The notes beneath the pieces were generated by a model. That model ran no database searches. It saw only the letters and a list, made by a program, of their open reading frames with translations, and was not told the origin of the DNA. The translations under genes and the position numbers were made by a program. Below are positions 33,889 through 42,526 of a stretch of DNA of 64,000 bases, in pieces; positions within the stretch are counted from its first letter, which is position 1, and every line of letters starts with the position of its first letter. Origin of the DNA: Candidatus Saccharimonadota bacterium (lineage in GTDB: Bacteria > Patescibacteriota > Saccharimonadia > Saccharimonadales > UBA4665); contig JAQBRT010000001.1 of NCBI GenBank assembly GCA_028286345.1, positions 248,001-312,000 on the forward strand. The letters are read 5' to 3'.

Positions 33889-35715
33889 TTTGTTGCTGTG
33901 GGCCCGCATGGCGTTAAAGATAACCACAACGTCAACAACTTCTTGGAGAACAGCACCCAGCAGTGGTGAGAATTTGCCGGTGGCAAACACACTCATCAAG
34001 ATGATGCTGAGGGCAATGCCAACTACGATACTTTGAGTAGCAATTTTGAACGTCCGGCGTGCAATGCTGGCGGCAATGGCAACATGCCCTACGCTATCAG
34101 GCAGAATCACAAGGTCGGCCGATTCGCTGGCAGCAGTTGAACCGCGGGCACCAAGTGCAATGCCTACGTCAGCAGCAGTCAGTACTGGCGCGTCGTTTAC
34201 GCCGTCTCCCACAAATACCAGTGGGCGCAAAGTTTCTTTTTCGATTACGTACAGCTTGTCGGCGGGCAGCATTTCGGCGTGGACCTCACCGATCCCGAGT
34301 TGCTTGGCGACTGAGTTTGCAGTCGTCTGGTTGTCGCCTGTAACCATTAGGGTGTGGCTAAAGCCCAGTTCGTTTAGGCGCTTAAGGGTGGCGGCACTCT
34401 CCGGGCGGAGCTCGTCTTTAAATGTCATGGTGCCAGCCAGATGGCCATCAATAGCAATGTATAGGGCTGTTTGGTTAACAGCTTTTTTGGTGGTGCCGGC
34501 AGGAAGAATAATGTTGTGTTCCTCTAGCAAGCTTAGGCGGCCAATTAATACCCGCTGGCCCTTGACGGTAGCGATTAGCCCGCGTCCGGAAACTTCTTGG
34601 ACGTTCTTAGCCTTTATGAATTTAAGCTGCTTGGCAGAAGCTGCCCGCGTTACGGCTTGTGCCAGAATATGGCTGGAGTTTTGCTCAGCACTAGCTGCCA
34701 GGGCCAGCAAGTGGTCCTCGGTGTGCTTGCCGTAGGCTTTTATGGTGTCCAGTTCAAGTTCGCCCCTGGTTAGCGTGCCAGTTTTGTCGAAGGCAATGGT
34801 TTTGGCTTCGGCCAGTTTTTCGAGGGCCGATCCGGTGCGTACGATAATACCGTACTTGCTGGCCCGGGCCATGCCGCTAATTAATGCAATAGGTGCTGCC
34901 AGCAAGAGAGGGCAGGGGGTAGCGACTATGATAACTTCCAAAAAGCGTATCGCGCTGCCGGTAAGCACCCAAACGGTGCCGGCAATGGCATATGCCGCGA
35001 AAGTAAATGGAATGCTGTAGCGGTCAGCCAGACGCACAAACGGTGCCTGGCTAGCGCCTGCACCTTGGACGAGGCGGATGATCTGCTGGTATTGGCTGTC
35101 GGCTGCTGATGCTGAGGCCTTTGCAGTAATAGCACCTTCTAGGTTAACCGTACCACTAACGATACCACCGCCAATACCACGGGCTTGTGGCAGGCTTTCG
35201 CCGGTCAGGCTCGATTCGTCAAAACTGCTTTCACCTTCAATTATGACAGCGTCAACCGGTACGACTTCACCGGGCTTGACCAAGATTTTATCACCGGGCT
35301 TAATGCTGCTAACTGCTACATCAACAAGTTTTCGGCCTTGATAGATGTGGGCTTTTTGCGGAGCGTGTTTGAGGAGCGCATCAAGCTCGCTATTGGCGCG
35401 GTGCTCGGCAAAGTCCTCTAACGATTCGCCACCAGTAAGCATCAAAACAACAACCAGCGCTGCCCAATATTGGCCTAAAATTACCGCCGTCACAATGGCT
35501 GTAGCCGCCAGGATGTCAATACCGTAGGTCCCGGTGCGTAGATCTTCGACCATGCCCCACAGTAGCGGGAACGTTTCTATAATAGCCGTTGTGCCCAGTA
35601 CCCAATGGGCGGCGGTGTGCCAGCCTTGAAGCTCTAGTGCTAGGCCAATCAAGCCAGCGATTAAACCAAAACTAAACAGCTTATACTCGCGCAAAAAGCG
35701 GGCAACTCGTTTCAT
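33877..35715 (-). CDS. Heavy-metal P1B-type ATPase without N-terminal metal-binding domain
   Basis: GGAGAC precedes ATG 35715, giving 612 aa. The protein has an N-terminal set of membrane helices, actuator motif SLTGESLP, the metal-site helix IVATPCPLLLAAPIA (TPCP type), phosphorylation site AFDKTGTLTRGE, the nucleotide domain with NSSHILAQAV in place of the classic SEHPLA (His kept), and hinge GDGVNDAPVL. No HMA or His-rich N-terminal domain exists. TPCP ATPases with this size export divalent metals such as Zn, Cd, Co or Mn; the ion cannot be fixed from sequence alone. Confidence 0.9.
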   Translation of the reverse strand: MKRVARFLREYKLFSFGLIAGLIGLALELQGWHTAAHWVLGTTAIIETFPLLWGMVEDLRTGTYGIDILAATAIVTAVILGQYWAALVVVLMLTGGESLEDFAEHRANSELDALLKHAPQKAHIYQGRKLVDVAVSSIKPGDKILVKPGEVVPVDAVIIEGESSFDESSLTGESLPQARGIGGGIVSGTVNLEGAITAKASASAADSQYQQIIRLVQGAGASQAPFVRLADRYSIPFTFAAYAIAGTVWVLTGSAIRFLEVIIVATPCPLLLAAPIALISGMARASKYGIIVRTGSALEKLAEAKTIAFDKTGTLTRGELELDTIKAYGKHTEDHLLALAASAEQNSSHILAQAVTRAASAKQLKFIKAKNVQEVSGRGLIATVKGQRVLIGRLSLLEEHNIILPAGTTKKAVNQTALYIAIDGHLAGTMTFKDELRPESAATLKRLNELGFSHTLMVTGDNQTTANSVAKQLGIGEVHAEMLPADKLYVIEKETLRPLVFVGDGVNDAPVLTAADVGIALGARGSTAASESADLVILPDSVGHVAIAASIARRTFKIATQSIVVGIALSIILMSVFATGKFSPLLGAVLQEVVDVVVIFNAMRAHSNKLVG

Positions 35716-35825
35716 GATGTCTCCATTTATCGTTCTCATTAGTATAGCAGTTTAGACGCCTGAAAGATGCTGGTGACAAGTCTCCCCTGTTGCTATATAA
35801 TGTATAGCTTAACCCGGAGGTACTT

Positions 35826-36758
35826 ATGAAAGCAGCACAGATTACCAGTTACGATGGCCCAGAAGCAGTGACCGTTAACGACGTTGAAACGCCAGAACTT
35901 GCACCAAACCAAGTCCTTATAACAGCCGTAGCCGCTGGTGTTAACCCGTTTGACTGGAAAGTTACACTTGGATACGCCAAAGACTGGGTGCCGCTTACGT
36001 TCCCAGCTACCCTTGGTGGCGATGTTGCCGGGACCATCTCACAGCTTGGTGCCGAAGTGACCGGTTTTGAGGTTGGCCAGGCAGTGTATGGCTCGGCAAA
36101 CAGCCTGAGCGGTAATGGTGCCTTTGCCGAACTTGTACCCGTCGATAGTGATAAGATTGCGCCGGCACCCGCAAGCATTGACCTGCATGCCGCCGCCGGG
36201 TACCCGCTGGCTGCTGCTAGCGCCTACCAATCACTGGTGGATACTGCCAAGATCCAGGCCGGCCAGAAAGTACTAATCCATGGCGGAGCAGGTGGTATAG
36301 GTTCGATGGCCATTCAAATGGCTAAAAATGCCGGTGCCTACGTTGCTACAACGGCCGGTGCTGAAGACTTAGACTATGTAACCAGCCTGGGTGCCGACGA
36401 GGCAATTGATTATAAGTCACAAGACTTCTCAACTCTGCTTACTGGTTACGACGTCGTTTTTGATACAGTGGGTGGCGAAACCTACAAAAAATCTTTCGAA
36501 GTACTAAAGGAAGGCGGCCAGCTAGTCTCGATGGTTGAACAGCCCGACGAAGCCTTGGCCACCGAGCACAAAGTCGCAGCCAAACACATGATGACCGGTG
36601 CCTCTACCGCTACCCTGACTGAAATCACTGCTTTAATTGATGCCGGCAAGCTCAGCGTCAACATCGACAAAGAGTTTCCACTCGACGAAGCCGCCGCTGC
36701 ACTGGCCCATTCTAAAAATGGCCACGTCCGCGGTAAAGTCATCATCACAATTGCCTAG
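35826..36758 (+). CDS. NADP-dependent quinone oxidoreductase (zinc-free MDR family)
   Basis: The 310-aa medium-chain reductase begins MKAAQITSYDGPEAVTVNDVETPELAPNQVLITAVAAGVNPFDWKV and has the NADPH fold AGQKVLIHGGAGGIGSMAIQMAKNAGAYVATTAG. It lacks the catalytic and structural zinc ligands of true alcohol dehydrogenases. It would reduce quinones or enones. TATAAT (35796-35801) and GGAGG before the start are both clear, so this gene is not leaderless. Confidence 0.9.
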   Translation: MKAAQITSYDGPEAVTVNDVETPELAPNQVLITAVAAGVNPFDWKVTLGYAKDWVPLTFPATLGGDVAGTISQLGAEVTGFEVGQAVYGSANSLSGNGAFAELVPVDSDKIAPAPASIDLHAAAGYPLAAASAYQSLVDTAKIQAGQKVLIHGGAGGIGSMAIQMAKNAGAYVATTAGAEDLDYVTSLGADEAIDYKSQDFSTLLTGYDVVFDTVGGETYKKSFEVLKEGGQLVSMVEQPDEALATEHKVAAKHMMTGASTATLTEITALIDAGKLSVNIDKEFPLDEAAAALAHSKNGHVRGKVIITIA

Positions 36759-36794
36759 AAAACCCACTGCCACGCGGCGTGCTAATCTATACAT

Positions 36795-37463
36795 ATGCAC
36801 GTCTCTCACCGGATACAAACATTCCATAACAAGTACCCGTTACTTGGGCCAGCTTTCTGGTTGCTGAGCCTCCAATATTTTCTGGCCCAGTTAGTGGTCA
36901 GTGCCTACTGGGACAGGCCGTATAGCTGGCTTAATAACACTATTAGTGACCTTGGCAATACAGCCTGCGGCGACTTTAATAGCCGCTTTGTCTGTTCGCC
37001 GCAGTATGCTTTAATGAACGCCTCGTTCATCCTATTTGGCGTAACTATGCTGCTTGGTTCGGCGCTGCTTTACCACGAGTTTAAAAAAAGCCGCCTCTCG
37101 GCACTTGGTTTTGCCGGTATGGGACTGGCAGGGATTGGCACGCTGTTGGTGGGGGTTTTCCCCGAAAATACAGTAGCTTTTATGCACGTTTTTGGAGCGG
37201 CACTGCCCTTTTTAATCGGTAATATCAGCCTTGGGCTACTTGGCCGAGCACTTGATATCCCTAGGCCGCTGCGTATCTATACTGTGCTGACTTGCATCAT
37301 CACTCTTAGTGCCCTGGTTTTATTTGTGAGTAAGCACGACCTTAGCCTCGGTATAGGCGGCATGGAACGCCTGGTTGGCTATCCGCAGACGTTGTGGTTG
37401 ATTGTCTTTGGTGTGTACACCTCGCGTAACGAGTACCGGGCTCGGCTAGCAAAGGAAAAATAA
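36795..37463 (+). CDS. DUF998-family membrane protein
   Basis: The 222-aa protein has six or so hydrophobic segments and the DUF998 pattern WLNNTISDLGNTACGDFNSRFVCSPQYALMNASFILFGVTMLLGSALLYHEF followed by GMGLAGIGTLLVGVFPENTVAFMHVFGAALPFLIGNISLGLLG. The family is uncharacterised. It lies after the oxidoreductase with a 36-bp gap containing AT-rich -10-like sequence. A terminator follows. Confidence 0.82.
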   Translation: MHVSHRIQTFHNKYPLLGPAFWLLSLQYFLAQLVVSAYWDRPYSWLNNTISDLGNTACGDFNSRFVCSPQYALMNASFILFGVTMLLGSALLYHEFKKSRLSALGFAGMGLAGIGTLLVGVFPENTVAFMHVFGAALPFLIGNISLGLLGRALDIPRPLRIYTVLTCIITLSALVLFVSKHDLSLGIGGMERLVGYPQTLWLIVFGVYTSRNEYRARLAKEK

Positions 37464-37464
37464 A

Positions 37465-37487
37465 AAGGCCTCCTACAGAGGCCTTTG
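37465..37487. terminator. Bidirectional terminator between DUF998 gene and tRNA-His
   Basis: AAAGGCCTC, a 5-nt loop and GAGGCCTTT form the stem. The T run TTTTTATTTTT is on the minus strand, so it mainly ends the tRNA-His transcript; the same tail follows tRNA-Lys(UUU). Confidence 0.88.
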
Positions 37488-37497
37488 AATATACTTT

Positions 37498-37575
37498 TGG
37501 GGCGGACTAGGGGTCTCGAACCCCCGACCTTCGGAACCACAACCCGACGCTCTAACCAACTGAGCTAAGTCCGCC
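37498..37575 (-). tRNA. tRNA-His (anticodon GUG)
   Basis: The minus strand gives acceptor GCGGACT/AGTCCGC with an extra encoded G-1 (37575) opposite discriminator C73, the identity pair of tRNA-His. The anticodon loop is TTGTGGT (GTG), and CCA is encoded (37498-37500). Confidence 0.96.
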
Positions 37576-37642
37576 ATGTTTGCGTATGTGTCACGTAAAC
37601 AGGGGTGATTATAGCTCAGTTGGCGCAGTTTTTCAACAGTCT

Positions 37643-38065
37643 CTAATGGTAAACACGAGCCCGGTTGTGATCGGTAATGTGAAACAGCCGTGAAAGCAGG
37701 AAAGCGACAACGGCGTAGACAGCCATGGCAACAAGTGTGTAAGTCTCAAAACGGGAAACGCCATACTGCAAGTTGTAGCCAAACAAGTTAAAGAATGGCG
37801 CTACAAACGGGTGGCTAACTGTGTAAATAAAGTTAGCAAACGCATTATTTGGATTAGCACCCAAGAGGGCAAGCGTAAAGCGGAATGCTAGCAGTATGAG
37901 CAAAACGCTGGCGATGAACCAGACGATGCGCTCAGCGATTGGTTCGCGTTCGGCTACGTAACCAACATTGGTGGCTGGGTCTTCGTCAATAACTCGCGTA
38001 CTTTTTGCTGTCCGGGTGCCGGTGTCATCACTAACCTGGCGGGCTTCTTCAATTCGTTGGACCAT
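37643..38065 (-). CDS. YggT-family membrane protein
   Basis: The 140-aa protein has a polar N-terminal 45 residues and a YggT domain: two hydrophobic segments around RIVWFIASVLLILLAFRFTLALLGANPNNAFANFIYTVSHPFVAPFFNLFG and RFETYTLVAMAVYAVVAFLLSRLF. YggT proteins help distribute nucleoids or division components in some bacteria and tolerate osmotic stress in others. It follows the membrane protein at 38075 by 9 nt, with AAGGAGG before the ATG, and so belongs to the operon driven by the palindrome promoter at 38.5 kb. Confidence 0.85.
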   Translation of the reverse strand: MVQRIEEARQVSDDTGTRTAKSTRVIDEDPATNVGYVAEREPIAERIVWFIASVLLILLAFRFTLALLGANPNNAFANFIYTVSHPFVAPFFNLFGYNLQYGVSRFETYTLVAMAVYAVVAFLLSRLFHITDHNRARVYH

Positions 38066-38074
38066 AGTTCCTCC

Positions 38075-38482
38075 TTAGGCCGTTGCCTTGTTACGTTTAC
38101 TTCCAGTAATGGCATCTTTCTTGCCGGATACAGTCTGTAAGAACTCCTCGCCAGTCTGCTCCAGTACATCAATGCCAGCGCAAACGCTAAATTCAAGCAA
38201 AGCTAAGCTATCAAGGAATTTCATGCTGTTATCGTAAGTGACACCAAGTGTCCACAGGCCGGTTACTAGTGCTAGCAGCCCAATACCCTGCCGTAGGATG
38301 ATGCTACGCGGCGGTGCCGTCACCAGCAGCATGCCAAATGCACCCATAAGTACCAGCCGGACAGCTGCAAATTGGTGGGATGTAGAGGCGAGCCAAACGG
38401 CTGGATTATCTGGCCATAGCAGCCCGGTAATAAAAAGTAACGATACGCCAATAAATGATAGGAATAAGACAGATTTGTGCAT
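38075..38482 (-). CDS. Small integral membrane protein, first gene of the YggT operon
   Basis: Start ATG 38482 has GGAGG five nt upstream, giving 135 aa. Four hydrophobic segments are visible (about residues 3-18, 35-52, 57-72, 80-90 into LALLEFSVCAGIDVL). The last 40 residues are polar and basic (TVSGKKDAITGSKRNKATA). I do not recognise a family. Its promoter carries the cleanest copy of the GTAA-N6-TTAC element. Confidence 0.75.
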   Translation of the reverse strand: MHKSVLFLSFIGVSLLFITGLLWPDNPAVWLASTSHQFAAVRLVLMGAFGMLLVTAPPRSIILRQGIGLLALVTGLWTLGVTYDNSMKFLDSLALLEFSVCAGIDVLEQTGEEFLQTVSGKKDAITGSKRNKATA

Positions 38483-38519
38483 GTGGGCCTCCATTCTTGT
38501 AGTTGTTCAGTATGGAATA

Positions 38520-38561
38520 ATTGTAGGCCACAATTGCCGGTCAGGCTGTAAGGAAACTTAC
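38520..38561 (-). promoter_or_regulatory. Palindrome-activated promoter of the YggT operon (GTAA-N6-TTAC element)
   Basis: On the minus strand TGTAAGTTTCCTTACA is followed, 22 nt after TTAC, by the -10 box TACAAT (38520-38525). This is the best-conserved of five such promoters. The palindrome centre falls near -41.5, where class II activators bind. Confidence 0.7.
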
Positions 38562-38602
38562 ATGCGAATATATTTTGACTTTGTCAAAGTTCTGTTTATC
38601 AA

Positions 38603-39577
38603 TTATCGATTAACTGTCGACATATCGGGGTAGCGATCACCGCTAAATGATCCCCGCGGTGCAATGGCTTCTAGCCGCTGCAAGTCTTCTTCTGTAAGCG
38701 TAATCTCGGTTGCGGCAATGTTTTCTTGCAAATAGTTAACATGTTTTGTGCCGGGAATTGGGACAATGTCATCACCTTGTGCGAGTACCCAAGCAAGTGC
38801 CAGCTGGCCGGCGGTAACGCCTTTTTCGTTAGCAATCTCTTTAACCTTTTCTACGAGGTCAAGGTTCTTCTGGAAATTTTCCGGGCTAAAGCGGGGCCAC
38901 CGGCGGCGGCTATCGTCTTCGTCTAGGTCATCTATCGATTTGATCTGGCCGGTTAAAAAGCCACGCCCCAGAGGGCTATAGGCTACAAAGCCTATGCCCA
39001 GCTCACGGCATGTCTGCAGTAGTTCGTCTTCAGGGTCACGTGACCATAAACTATATTCAGTCTGCAGGGCAGTGATCGGGTGGATCTTATGTGCCCGGCG
39101 GATTGTTTCTGGCGCAGCTTCGCTTAGGCCAATGTAACGGACTTTGCCTTCTTTAACGAGTTCGGCCATTGCCGCTACCGTCTCTTCAATTGGTACTGAC
39201 GTGTCAACACGGTGCTGGTAGTAGAGGTCGATATAATCAATGCCCAGCCGCTTAAGGCTATCTTCACAGGCCTTACGAACATATTCTGGCTTGCCGTTAA
39301 TGCCCAAAAAGTTTCCAGCTGCATCGCGTTCGTTGCCAAATTTAGTAGCAATAATAACGTCTTGCCGACGGCCTTTAATAGCTTTGCCAACCAGCTTCTC
39401 GTTGGTGAATGGCCCGTACATGTCGGCGGTGTCTAAAAAGTTAACACCATTATCGAGTGCGTAGGCTATAGTTTTAAGCGCTTCTTCTTCATTTCGTCCA
39501 CCATAAAAATCGCTCATGCCCATACAGCCGAGCCCAATTTCTGAAACAGTTAAATCACCAAGCTTTCGGGTTTTCAT
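38603..39577 (-). CDS. Aldo/keto reductase (YakC/AKR13-type)
   Basis: ATG 39577 with AGGAG at 7 nt is preferred over the upstream GTG; the protein is 324 aa. The tetrad is D49 and Y54 ([15 protein letters not shown]), K79 (IIATKF) and H122 (DLYYQHRVD). [13 protein letters not shown] and [15 protein letters not shown] are typical of AKR13/YakC-like enzymes. It uses NADPH to reduce aldehydes; the physiological substrate is unknown. It is well separated from its neighbours and has no clear operon partner. Confidence 0.9.
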   Translation of the reverse strand: MKTRKLGDLTVSEIGLGCMGMSDFYGGRNEEEALKTIAYALDNGVNFLDTADMYGPFTNEKLVGKAIKGRRQDVIIATKFGNERDAAGNFLGINGKPEYVRKACEDSLKRLGIDYIDLYYQHRVDTSVPIEETVAAMAELVKEGKVRYIGLSEAAPETIRRAHKIHPITALQTEYSLWSRDPEDELLQTCRELGIGFVAYSPLGRGFLTGQIKSIDDLDEDDSRRRWPRFSPENFQKNLDLVEKVKEIANEKGVTAGQLALAWVLAQGDDIVPIPGTKHVNYLQENIAATEITLTEEDLQRLEAIAPRGSFSGDRYPDMSTVNR

Positions 39578-39647
39578 AAGCACTCCTTTATCCGATGATT
39601 GACAGTATAGGCTCAGGATGGCGTGCTGGCAGTAAATAAAGATACAA

Positions 39648-39724
39648 TGGTGCCCCGGGGTGGATTCGAACCACCGGCCTTAGGCTTAGAAGTCCTCTGC
39701 TCTATCCAGCTGAGCTACCAGGGC
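39648..39724 (-). tRNA. tRNA-Arg (anticodon UCU) with an irregular anticodon stem
   Basis: Acceptor GCCCTGG/CCGGGGC (one T-G pair), D arm GCTCAGCTGGATAGAGC and T arm GGTGG/CCACC are sound, and CCA is encoded. The anticodon loop CTTCTAA gives TCT. The anticodon stem GAGGA/GCCTA has only three Watson-Crick pairs: G27-A43 and A31-G39 are purine-purine mismatches. Confidence 0.88.
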
Positions 39725-39891
39725 TTATGCACCAATCGTGTGGTGCAGCACGATGACTAAAGTTATAACGATATCTCGTAGTCACCAAATTGCTTTACCG
39801 AGCGTATTATAACAGATACGAAAGCAATTTTATTCGAGTTGCTTTTCTGATAGCTGATCAGTATTATGATGGAGAAAGCAAGAACACAGAC

Positions 39892-40701
39892 ATGCCCGAA
39901 GATAACGCTAATAAGCCAATAGAACAACCGGTAATTGTTGTGGGTTCAAATATCGAACCACAATTCCAACCCCAGGCAATTCCACAGTCAGCTCAGCCTG
40001 CCAATAGTAATCATAAAGTGCTTAAAGCGTATCTGGTAACATCGCTTGTTATTTTAATACTCAACGCAGGCCTATTATCACTAACGCTTATACCATTTGC
40101 TGGCGTATTCATAGCGTTGGGGGCCACGCCAATATTTTTAGCAACTGGCGTGATGGGACTAGCCAATCTCTTTATTGTTTCTAAGTCATTGTCCAAAAAA
40201 TATTTTATAGGCAGAACCAGAAAAATTGAGATTATACTCTTGGTGCTCAGCATAATAGCAGCCCTATGGGCAATACCTTCTCCTTTTATCCTGAAAGCTC
40301 AGCACAAAGAAGCTGATAAAACCCAAAAGATACAAAATCAGGCAAATAATGCTTATTCCGAAGTAACCGTTGAGAAAGCGACTGAGTTATTAAACAGCTG
40401 CCAAGTTTATCAGTTTTCATATAGCAATGGTAAAGGAAATGATTGGGAAAAGACTCCTGAAACAACACCTACAGGAATTTTAACTTACGCAGCCCCAACA
40501 AAATATGGAGCACCCTCTCCTACTGGTAGTGGCTGGGCCGGTGGCACATATATTATGTATGTTGCAGACAGGATGGTAAGTACTATGGTGCCTATAGCAC
40601 GTCAGGCACAACACACATGTGGCATACAATTTTATCACGAGGGTACTAGCGAACAGTGGAAAGACGGGCATTGGTACTTCAAAGGTAATCTAGTCGAGTA
40701 A
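39892..40701 (+). CDS. Membrane protein with extracytoplasmic C-terminal domain, unknown function
   Basis: Start ATG 39892 gives MPEDNANKPIEQPVIVVG and 269 aa; the frame is open further upstream but without a plausible start signal. After a Pro/Gln-rich cytoplasmic stretch come three hydrophobic segments (about residues 45-65, 70-95, 118-140) and a polar domain with two Cys (LLNSCQVYQFSYSNGKGN, AQHTCGIQFYHEG). The gene is clearly AT-richer than its surroundings and lies between two tRNA genes, so it may be a recent arrival. No family was recognised. Confidence 0.65.
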   Translation: MPEDNANKPIEQPVIVVGSNIEPQFQPQAIPQSAQPANSNHKVLKAYLVTSLVILILNAGLLSLTLIPFAGVFIALGATPIFLATGVMGLANLFIVSKSLSKKYFIGRTRKIEIILLVLSIIAALWAIPSPFILKAQHKEADKTQKIQNQANNAYSEVTVEKATELLNSCQVYQFSYSNGKGNDWEKTPETTPTGILTYAAPTKYGAPSPTGSGWAGGTYIMYVADRMVSTMVPIARQAQHTCGIQFYHEGTSEQWKDGHWYFKGNLVE

Positions 40702-40796
40702 TCCAGTCATTGACCTTATTTGATACAGATTCTCTCCATGACCGGTAAAAGTTGAAACCGACCAGCCGATCAAGGGAGCAATCCCTGGTGTCACAA

Positions 40797-40871
40797 TGGT
40801 GCGGGTGCGGAGAATCGAACTCCGATCTCAAGTTTGGAAAACTTGCATACTAACCGCTGTACTACACCCGC
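40797..40871 (-). tRNA. tRNA-Gly (anticodon UCC)
   Basis: Acceptor GCGGGTG/CACCCGC, anticodon stem CAAGT/ACTTG with loop TTTCCAA (TCC), T arm CGGAG/CTCCG, discriminator A and encoded CCA (40797-40799). Confidence 0.96.
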
Positions 40872-40902
40872 GCGTAACGGGGGTAATTATAGCATAGATA
40901 CT

Positions 40903-42426
40903 CTAGAGTTCGTGCAGGATTGTGATGTGGGCGCCAAGGCTGTTGAGCCGCTCGGCCAGGTCTTCGTAGCCGCGCTGGATGGTGTAGATGTTGCGCAGCA
41001 TTGATGTGCCGCTGGCGGCGAGCATGCCAATTAGGAGCAAACTGGCTGGGCGCAGGGCAGGGGGGCAGACGATATCGCTGACAGTAAAGCGGCTGGGACC
41101 GGTTACGTAGACACGATGCGGGTCGGCAAGTTCGATCTGTGAGCCAATCTTAGTGAGTTCGGTGTAGTAGATAGCGCGGTTTTCGTACATCCAGTCATGG
41201 ATCAGCGTACGGCCTTTGGCAACAGCAGCTATTGGCACAAAGTAGGGGAGGTTGTCGGCGTTGAGGCCAGGGAAGGGAAGTGAGTGGAGTTTGTCAGTAG
41301 GGGCGCGTAGCTCACCATTATGCTTGTGGATGGTGAGGTCTACCAGGTCGGCTTGGCCGTTGGCAGCTTTGTAGCGTTCGGTGCGGTCAACTTTAAGACC
41401 CATTTTTTCGAGCTTCAAAAGCTCTACGCTCATAAACTGGATAGGTACGCGCTTGATCGTAATCTTGGAGTTGGTCGTGACGGCAGCCGCTGTAAAGAAC
41501 ATGGCTTCAATTGGGTCTTCACTAGGGGCAAACTCGACGTTTTTCTTGATCACCGGGATACCCTGGACGGTCATGGTGGTGGTGCCAATGCCGCTGACTT
41601 TGACGCCCAGTTTTTGCAGGAAGTAGCAGACTTCTTGGACGGAGTAGTTGGCGCTGGCAAACTCAATGATGGTTTCTTCTGGTGTGCGGGCGGCAGCAAA
41701 CAAGGCGTTTTCGGTGACGGTATCGCCTGGTTCATAGAGAGTAATTCGGCCAGCAGCATGTTTTTTGACATTAACGTGGTAATAACCGGTAGTGGCGTTA
41801 ATATCGACGCCAAAGTGTTCGAGGGCAAATAAGTGCGGCGCTACGGTGCGGCTACCTAGTTTACAGCCGCCAGCGTAGGGGATCTTAAATGATTTTTCGT
41901 CGTGCATCATCGGGCCGATCATCATCAGGACTGAGCGGGTCATGCGGGCAGATTGGGCATTGAGGCGGTCCAGCTTGAGCTTAACTGGACGGCGGATTTC
42001 AATGTCATTGCCAGGCAGCCATTTAACAGATACACCCATGCTCTCGAGAACTTCGATAATGCGGTAGACTTCTTCAATTCGTGGAAAAGCTTTAAAGCGG
42101 GTGACCCCGTAGTTGAGCAAGCTGGCACAGAGTAGACCAACGGCGGCATTTTTGCTGGTTTTTAGGGTAATTTCGCCGTGTAGTTCGTGGCCGCCTTCAA
42201 TGCGCAGGTTTGTTGCGCCGCTACTGCTGAGGCTAATCAGCTGCTTGTTGAGTACATCACTAATACGGCCCAAAGTTTCCAGGCTCAGGTTTTGGCGGCC
42301 GTGCTCCATGCGGTTAACAGCCGACTGGCTGGTGTTGAGTTTGCGGGCAAACTCGGCTTGGGTTAGGCCTCTCTCTTGTCGTATCTGAGCAATTAAGTGG
42401 CCGATTTTCTGATTAGCGTTATCCAT
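40903..42426 (-). CDS. murA: UDP-N-acetylglucosamine 1-carboxyvinyltransferase (MurA) fused to an N-terminal HTH domain
   Basis: The 507-aa protein starts with a complete XRE-type helix-turn-helix (residues 6-64: IGHLIAQIRQERGLTQAEFARKLNTSQSAVNRMEHGRQ...). From residue 72 it is a full MurA of normal length: K92-N93 of the substrate site and catalytic-position Cys188 in AGGCKLGSRTVAPH, plus the C-terminal RGYEDLAERLNSLGA. MurA makes UDP-GlcNAc-enolpyruvate, the first committed wall precursor. The fusion is in one frame with no sign of error. It suggests that the enzyme senses precursor state and binds DNA, but this is inference. glyA is divergent. Confidence 0.93.
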   Translation of the reverse strand: MDNANQKIGHLIAQIRQERGLTQAEFARKLNTSQSAVNRMEHGRQNLSLETLGRISDVLNKQLISLSSSGATNLRIEGGHELHGEITLKTSKNAAVGLLCASLLNYGVTRFKAFPRIEEVYRIIEVLESMGVSVKWLPGNDIEIRRPVKLKLDRLNAQSARMTRSVLMMIGPMMHDEKSFKIPYAGGCKLGSRTVAPHLFALEHFGVDINATTGYYHVNVKKHAAGRITLYEPGDTVTENALFAAARTPEETIIEFASANYSVQEVCYFLQKLGVKVSGIGTTTMTVQGIPVIKKNVEFAPSEDPIEAMFFTAAAVTTNSKITIKRVPIQFMSVELLKLEKMGLKVDRTERYKAANGQADLVDLTIHKHNGELRAPTDKLHSLPFPGLNADNLPYFVPIAAVAKGRTLIHDWMYENRAIYYTELTKIGSQIELADPHRVYVTGPSRFTVSDIVCPPALRPASLLLIGMLAASGTSMLRNIYTIQRGYEDLAERLNSLGAHITILHEL

Positions 42427-42526
42427 ACGTCAATAAATAATATCATCTATGGTATTTTTTTTGCAATGTAGAAAAAGCTTCAAATCTCCCTGCTATACTT
42501 ATAGATAACCAACGGAGGAGATAGTT

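Noticed and set aside
38574-38590. Inverted repeat ACTTTG-T-CAAAGT downstream of the aldo/keto reductase
   Set aside because: Weak A/T stem with a poor tail; it could be a terminator, but not well enough supported to list.
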